Below are positions 9,978 to 12,213 of a stretch of 12,213 bases of DNA, piece after piece. A program made the position numbers and the translations under genes. Each line of letters opens with the position of its first letter. Positions within the stretch are counted from its first letter, which is position 1. The notes under the pieces were generated by a model, which saw only the letters and a program-made list of their open reading frames with translations, was not told the origin of the DNA and searched no databases. This stretch comes from Deltaproteobacteria bacterium (GTDB lineage: Bacteria; Desulfobacterota; DSM-4660; Desulfatiglandales; B25-G16): assembly GCA_019310745.1 (NCBI GenBank), contig JAFDDS010000032.1, forward strand, positions 1 to 12,213, given 5' to 3'.

Positions 9978-10757
9978 TCAAATCGTATTTAATGGCTCGC
10001 TTTCTGTATTCTCATCCATACACAGACTGAGAAGCAGTCGCCCAGCCTCTCTGCTTGCCTTTTTTAGCTTACCAGTTCCAAATCCATTATGCCATTGAAG
10101 AGAAGAAAGCTCATCCGATACAATTAACAATCCTGCCAATTTTATAGAACGATAAATTGCCACATTGATAAGGGCGGACATTTCCATTTCAACAGCCAGG
10201 TATCCCCTTTTCCCATACTCTGTAACCTTTTCTGAAGTCTCACGATAGAGAGCGTCTGTTGTCCAGACCGGACCTTTTTTAAAATGAAGATTGGCCTTTT
10301 GCAATGCATCTTCTAACCTCTTGTTTAGAAAAGGATTTGTCTGCTTTTTCGTTTTATTCACAGGATAATGAGCGGAGGTACCTTCTTCAGATAGCGCAGT
10401 AGTAGGAATTATCAGGTCACCTATTGCAATATTTGGCTGCAATGAACCACACCACCCTACCACCCAGATTCTTTTTGCACCCAATGCTATGAGTTTTTCC
10501 ATGACAATCGCCCCTTGGGGTGCTCCAAGGAGAGGTCCTGCTAATCCACAAGGGAGGCCTTTACCTTTTTTGATTATAAAGAGTTTATATGGAGTAGCTT
10601 TTCCTTGACTTGCCCTTTCAGCACGACTCAAATCCACTATATATTGAAGATCTGAGGGAATGGCAACCATAATAGCATCCGGACCAAGAAGAGGTTCCCC
10701 TTTTTCCTTTGTCGGTCTAATTAATACTTTGTATCCGTTCACAGGTTTCGGGTTCAC
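9978..10757 (-). CDS. Nucleoside phosphorylase-like protein (PNP/UDP family)
   Basis: A 259-residue member of the PNP/UDP phosphorylase family, whose members split N-glycosidic bonds of purine or pyrimidine nucleosides with phosphate, or with water in the MTA/SAH nucleosidase branch. Visible motifs: GWCGSL at 101-106 (the phosphate and ribose loop), WTTDALYRE at 165-173, the ribose-binding AVEMEMSAL at 188-196, and LIVSDEL at 211-217 with the aspartate that contacts the base. The domain is complete and there is no signal peptide. The base preference cannot be read from sequence; the motif order is closer to uridine phosphorylase or DeoD-type hexamers than to trimeric PNPs. The GTG at 10757 is the first in-frame start after a TGA at 10761-10763, and lies 13 bases after a strong AGGAGG. 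The first seven codons sit in a GTTC repeat arm, so the first residues may not be conserved. A second in-frame GTG at 10742 lacks a ribosome site. Confidence 0.85.
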   Translation of the reverse strand: MNPKPVNGYKVLIRPTKEKGEPLLGPDAIMVAIPSDLQYIVDLSRAERASQGKATPYKLFIIKKGKGLPCGLAGPLLGAPQGAIVMEKLIALGAKRIWVVGWCGSLQPNIAIGDLIIPTTALSEEGTSAHYPVNKTKKQTNPFLNKRLEDALQKANLHFKKGPVWTTDALYRETSEKVTEYGKRGYLAVEMEMSALINVAIYRSIKLAGLLIVSDELSSLQWHNGFGTGKLKKASREAGRLLLSLCMDENTESEPLNTI

Positions 10758-10985
10758 CGTTCAGGGTTACCCTCCTTTTGTTAACTGTTGGCAATATTGT
10801 ACATAGATAAAGCCTGACCTTATCCTGAATTTGTCCCTTACGAGCGAAGTCTGAGCACATTGGGCCTTATTTGCCGAACCATAAGTACATAGAGGTCCAA
10901 AAGTTGATGGAATAGTGTATTATTAGTTGGTCTCGAACCGTTAATCCCGATTCCATCGAGAAACCCTGAACTTTGAACCGTGAAC
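10737..10985. repeat. GTTC-heptad repeat element with inverted arms, overlapping the phosphorylase start
   Basis: The left arm has GTTCA cores at 10737, 10752 and 10759. The right arm has GAAC cores at 10968, 10975 and 10982, exactly 7 bases apart, with a further GAAC at 10935. The segment 10749-10769 matches the reverse complement of the right arm at 16 of 21 positions. The roughly 200 bases between the arms are not recognisably coding. The layout is the same as the element at 5173-5295 but with a longer centre. Confidence 0.55.
10771..10776 (-). promoter_or_regulatory. Strong but distant ribosome binding site of the phosphorylase-like gene
   Basis: AGGAGG on the minus strand lies 13 bases before the GTG at 10757, longer than the usual 5-9. 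The intervening bases belong to the GTTC repeat, which suggests the repeat has altered the original start region. Confidence 0.55.
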
Positions 10986-11241
10986 GGTTTCAATACATTA
11001 GCATCGTTCAAAGAGTTTTTCCCATAACGTGATCAATTTTAAAACCAATTATAGCCAAAATGCAATTGGAAAGAGGATAGCGAGCTCATCACCATTTTTC
11101 GAAAACAGCCTGATATCCTATGTGGACTCACAGTTACACAATAAGGCCCTTCATTGTAAATAAGCATAGAACACCTTTCATGCTATATGGAGTTGTGAGA
11201 CTTGTTCAAGCATCAGAAATAATCAATTATCAAGGATTTTA

Positions 11242-11270
11242 TTGACATAGATATGAAAAAGCAATAGCAT
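11242..11270 (+). promoter_or_regulatory. Sigma-70-type promoter for ffh
   Basis: A perfect -35 TTGACA (11242-11247), a 17-base spacer and a -10 TAGCAT (11265-11270, four of six consensus positions) in an AT-rich stretch. The start would be near 11277, giving a leader of about 25 bases that includes AGGA (11289-11292), 9 bases before the ffh ATG. The architecture matches the promoter at 5355. Confidence 0.6.
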
Positions 11271-11301
11271 AAAATTAATTAAATTTTTAGGATATTCAAA
11301 T

Positions 11302-12213
11302 ATGTTTGAATTATTAACTGAAAAACTAAGCAGGACATTTAAAGAATTACGGGGCCGGGGAAGGTTAAATGAAAAGAATATACAAGAGGCCTTAAAACAG
11401 ATTCGTCTTGCCTTTCTTGAAGCGGATGTAAACTATAAGGTTGTCAAGAATTTCCTTGAAGAAATACGACAGCGCTCCCTGGGGCAGGAGGTAATGGAGA
11501 GCCTTACCCCTGGGCAGCAGGTAATTAAGATAGTGCAGGAAGAGCTTACAAAGCTGATGGGAGAGGGGAAAAGAGATCTGAATCTTAATGATACAAAACC
11601 CCTTAGTCTCATGCTTGTTGGGCTTCAAGGTTCTGGAAAAACGACAACGGCTGGGAAACTGGCTAATTATATAAGAAAAAATGGGTACCATCCTTACCTG
11701 GTGCCGGTGGATACCCAAAGACCGGCTGCTATCGAGCAGCTTTGGAAGATAGGAGAAGAGATCAATATTCCGGTTTATCCTACAGATAGCAAAGATCGTG
11801 TTGAAGATATTTGTCTTAAAGCCAAGAAGGAAGCATCGAAGATTGGATCCGATATTTTGGTTATAGACACAGCAGGAAGGCTTCATATTGACGAACAGCT
11901 CATGGGAGAACTTTTGAGAATCAAGGGGGTAATCCATCCTGCAGAGAGTCTTCTTGTAGCCGATGCCATGACCGGCCAGGATGCAGTGAATTTGGCTGTG
12001 AAATTTAATCAGGTTCTTGATATCACAGGGGTCATTTTATCAAAGATGGAAGGAGACGCAAGGGGTGGAGCAGCCCTTTCAGTAATGGCGGTAACGAACA
12101 AACCGATTAAATTCGTTGGTATAGGGGAGAGCATGGATGCACTGGAGCCTTTTTATCCGGATAGAATGTCTTCCAGGATTCTCGGAATGGGCGATGTTTT
12201 ATCCTTAATTGAT
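11302..12213 (+). CDS. ffh: Signal recognition particle GTPase Ffh, 3' end cut by the window edge
   Basis: The protein subunit of the signal recognition particle. It binds 4.5S RNA and signal sequences of nascent chains and delivers ribosomes to FtsY at the inner membrane. 304 residues are visible from the ATG at 11302 with no stop before the window ends. The N domain is about 1-95. The G domain follows, with G1 GLQGSGKT at 107-114, DTQRPAA at 137-143, G3 DTAGR at 189-193, and SKMEGDARGG at 247-256 in the position of the usual TKLDGDARGG. The end of the G domain (KFVGIGE, DRMSSRILGMGDV) is present at about 270-299. The methionine-rich M domain that binds signal peptide and RNA should follow outside the window. 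The G4 motif carries Glu where Asp is usual. It is transcribed divergently from the phosphorylase-like gene under its own promoter. Confidence 0.97.
   Translation, partial: MFELLTEKLSRTFKELRGRGRLNEKNIQEALKQIRLAFLEADVNYKVVKNFLEEIRQRSLGQEVMESLTPGQQVIKIVQEELTKLMGEGKRDLNLNDTKPLSLMLVGLQGSGKTTTAGKLANYIRKNGYHPYLVPVDTQRPAAIEQLWKIGEEINIPVYPTDSKDRVEDICLKAKKEASKIGSDILVIDTAGRLHIDEQLMGELLRIKGVIHPAESLLVADAMTGQDAVNLAVKFNQVLDITGVILSKMEGDARGGAALSVMAVTNKPIKFVGIGESMDALEPFYPDRMSSRILGMGDVLSLID

Larger units (their letters stand above)
10758..11301. other. 544-base divergent gap between the phosphorylase-like gene and ffh
   Basis: No protein gene, tRNA or 4.5S SRP RNA was recognised. It holds the phosphorylase ribosome site (10771-10776), the central part and right arm of a GTTC repeat element, a short 6-base inverted repeat CCAATT/AATTGG (11045-11069), and the ffh promoter near the right end. 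A possible minus-strand -10 TACAAT (10796-10801) lacks a good -35. The stretch 10991-11240 shows nothing I can name. Confidence 0.6.

Noticed and set aside
10796..10801. Minus-strand -10 TACAAT for the phosphorylase-like gene
   Set aside because: No recognisable -35 at 16-18 bases and no proper extended -10, so it is mentioned only in the gap entry.
10811..10865. Stretch resembling a degenerate dispersed palindrome (CCTGAATTTGT and GCGAAGTCTGAG)
   Set aside because: No matching inverted partner could be found within the window, so it is not supported as a repeat.
10991..11241. Possible 4.5S RNA or other small RNA upstream of ffh
   Set aside because: The conserved SRP RNA tetraloop and asymmetric-loop sequence is absent, and no stable hairpin was seen.
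11392..11937. 181-codon open frame on the minus strand
   Set aside because: It lies entirely antisense to ffh, which is unambiguous, and its translation resembles no known family.

Overview
This is a moderate-to-low GC bacterial chromosomal segment, made mostly of housekeeping genes. The protein set (MshEN-type GspE/PilB ATPase, RecN, NAD-dependent LigA, Ffh, an HD hydrolase next to a GlmU-like nucleotidyltransferase, a lipoprotein with a canonical lipobox) fits a Gram-negative anaerobe. My best guess is a member of Desulfobacterota (the former Deltaproteobacteria). That guess rests on the general look of the proteins, not on a database search.

Layout: bases 1-5048 hold a plus-strand run of four genes: an HD-domain hydrolase cut by the left edge, a nucleotidyltransferase, a GspE/PilB-type ATPase, and recN, which starts 3 bases after the ATPase stop. 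A 355-base gap follows, with an inverted pair of GTTC-rich repeat arms and a strong sigma-70-like promoter. That promoter drives a single metallo-beta-lactamase-fold hydrolase (5404-6405). It converges on a minus-strand series read right to left: a nucleoside-phosphorylase-like gene (10757-9978), ligA (9911-7875), acylphosphatase (7872-7594) and an outer-membrane-type lipoprotein (7447-6545). A 544-base divergent gap (10758-11301) carries more repeat arms and a TTGACA promoter. The promoter leads into ffh, the signal recognition particle GTPase, which runs off the right edge.

How the genes relate: recN and ligA both serve DNA repair or replication, gspE and ffh both serve protein export, and the remainder are metabolic or of unknown role. 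They do not form one pathway. ligA and acylphosphatase are clearly co-translated (2-base gap, ribosome site inside ligA), as are gspE and recN.

I found no phage, CRISPR, toxin-antitoxin or defence system. The least ordinary signal is a dispersed intergenic repeat family. It consists of GTTC/GAAC cores spaced 7-8 bases apart, occurs in three gaps, is twice arranged as facing inverted arms, and in one case appears to supply the start codon of the phosphorylase-like gene.
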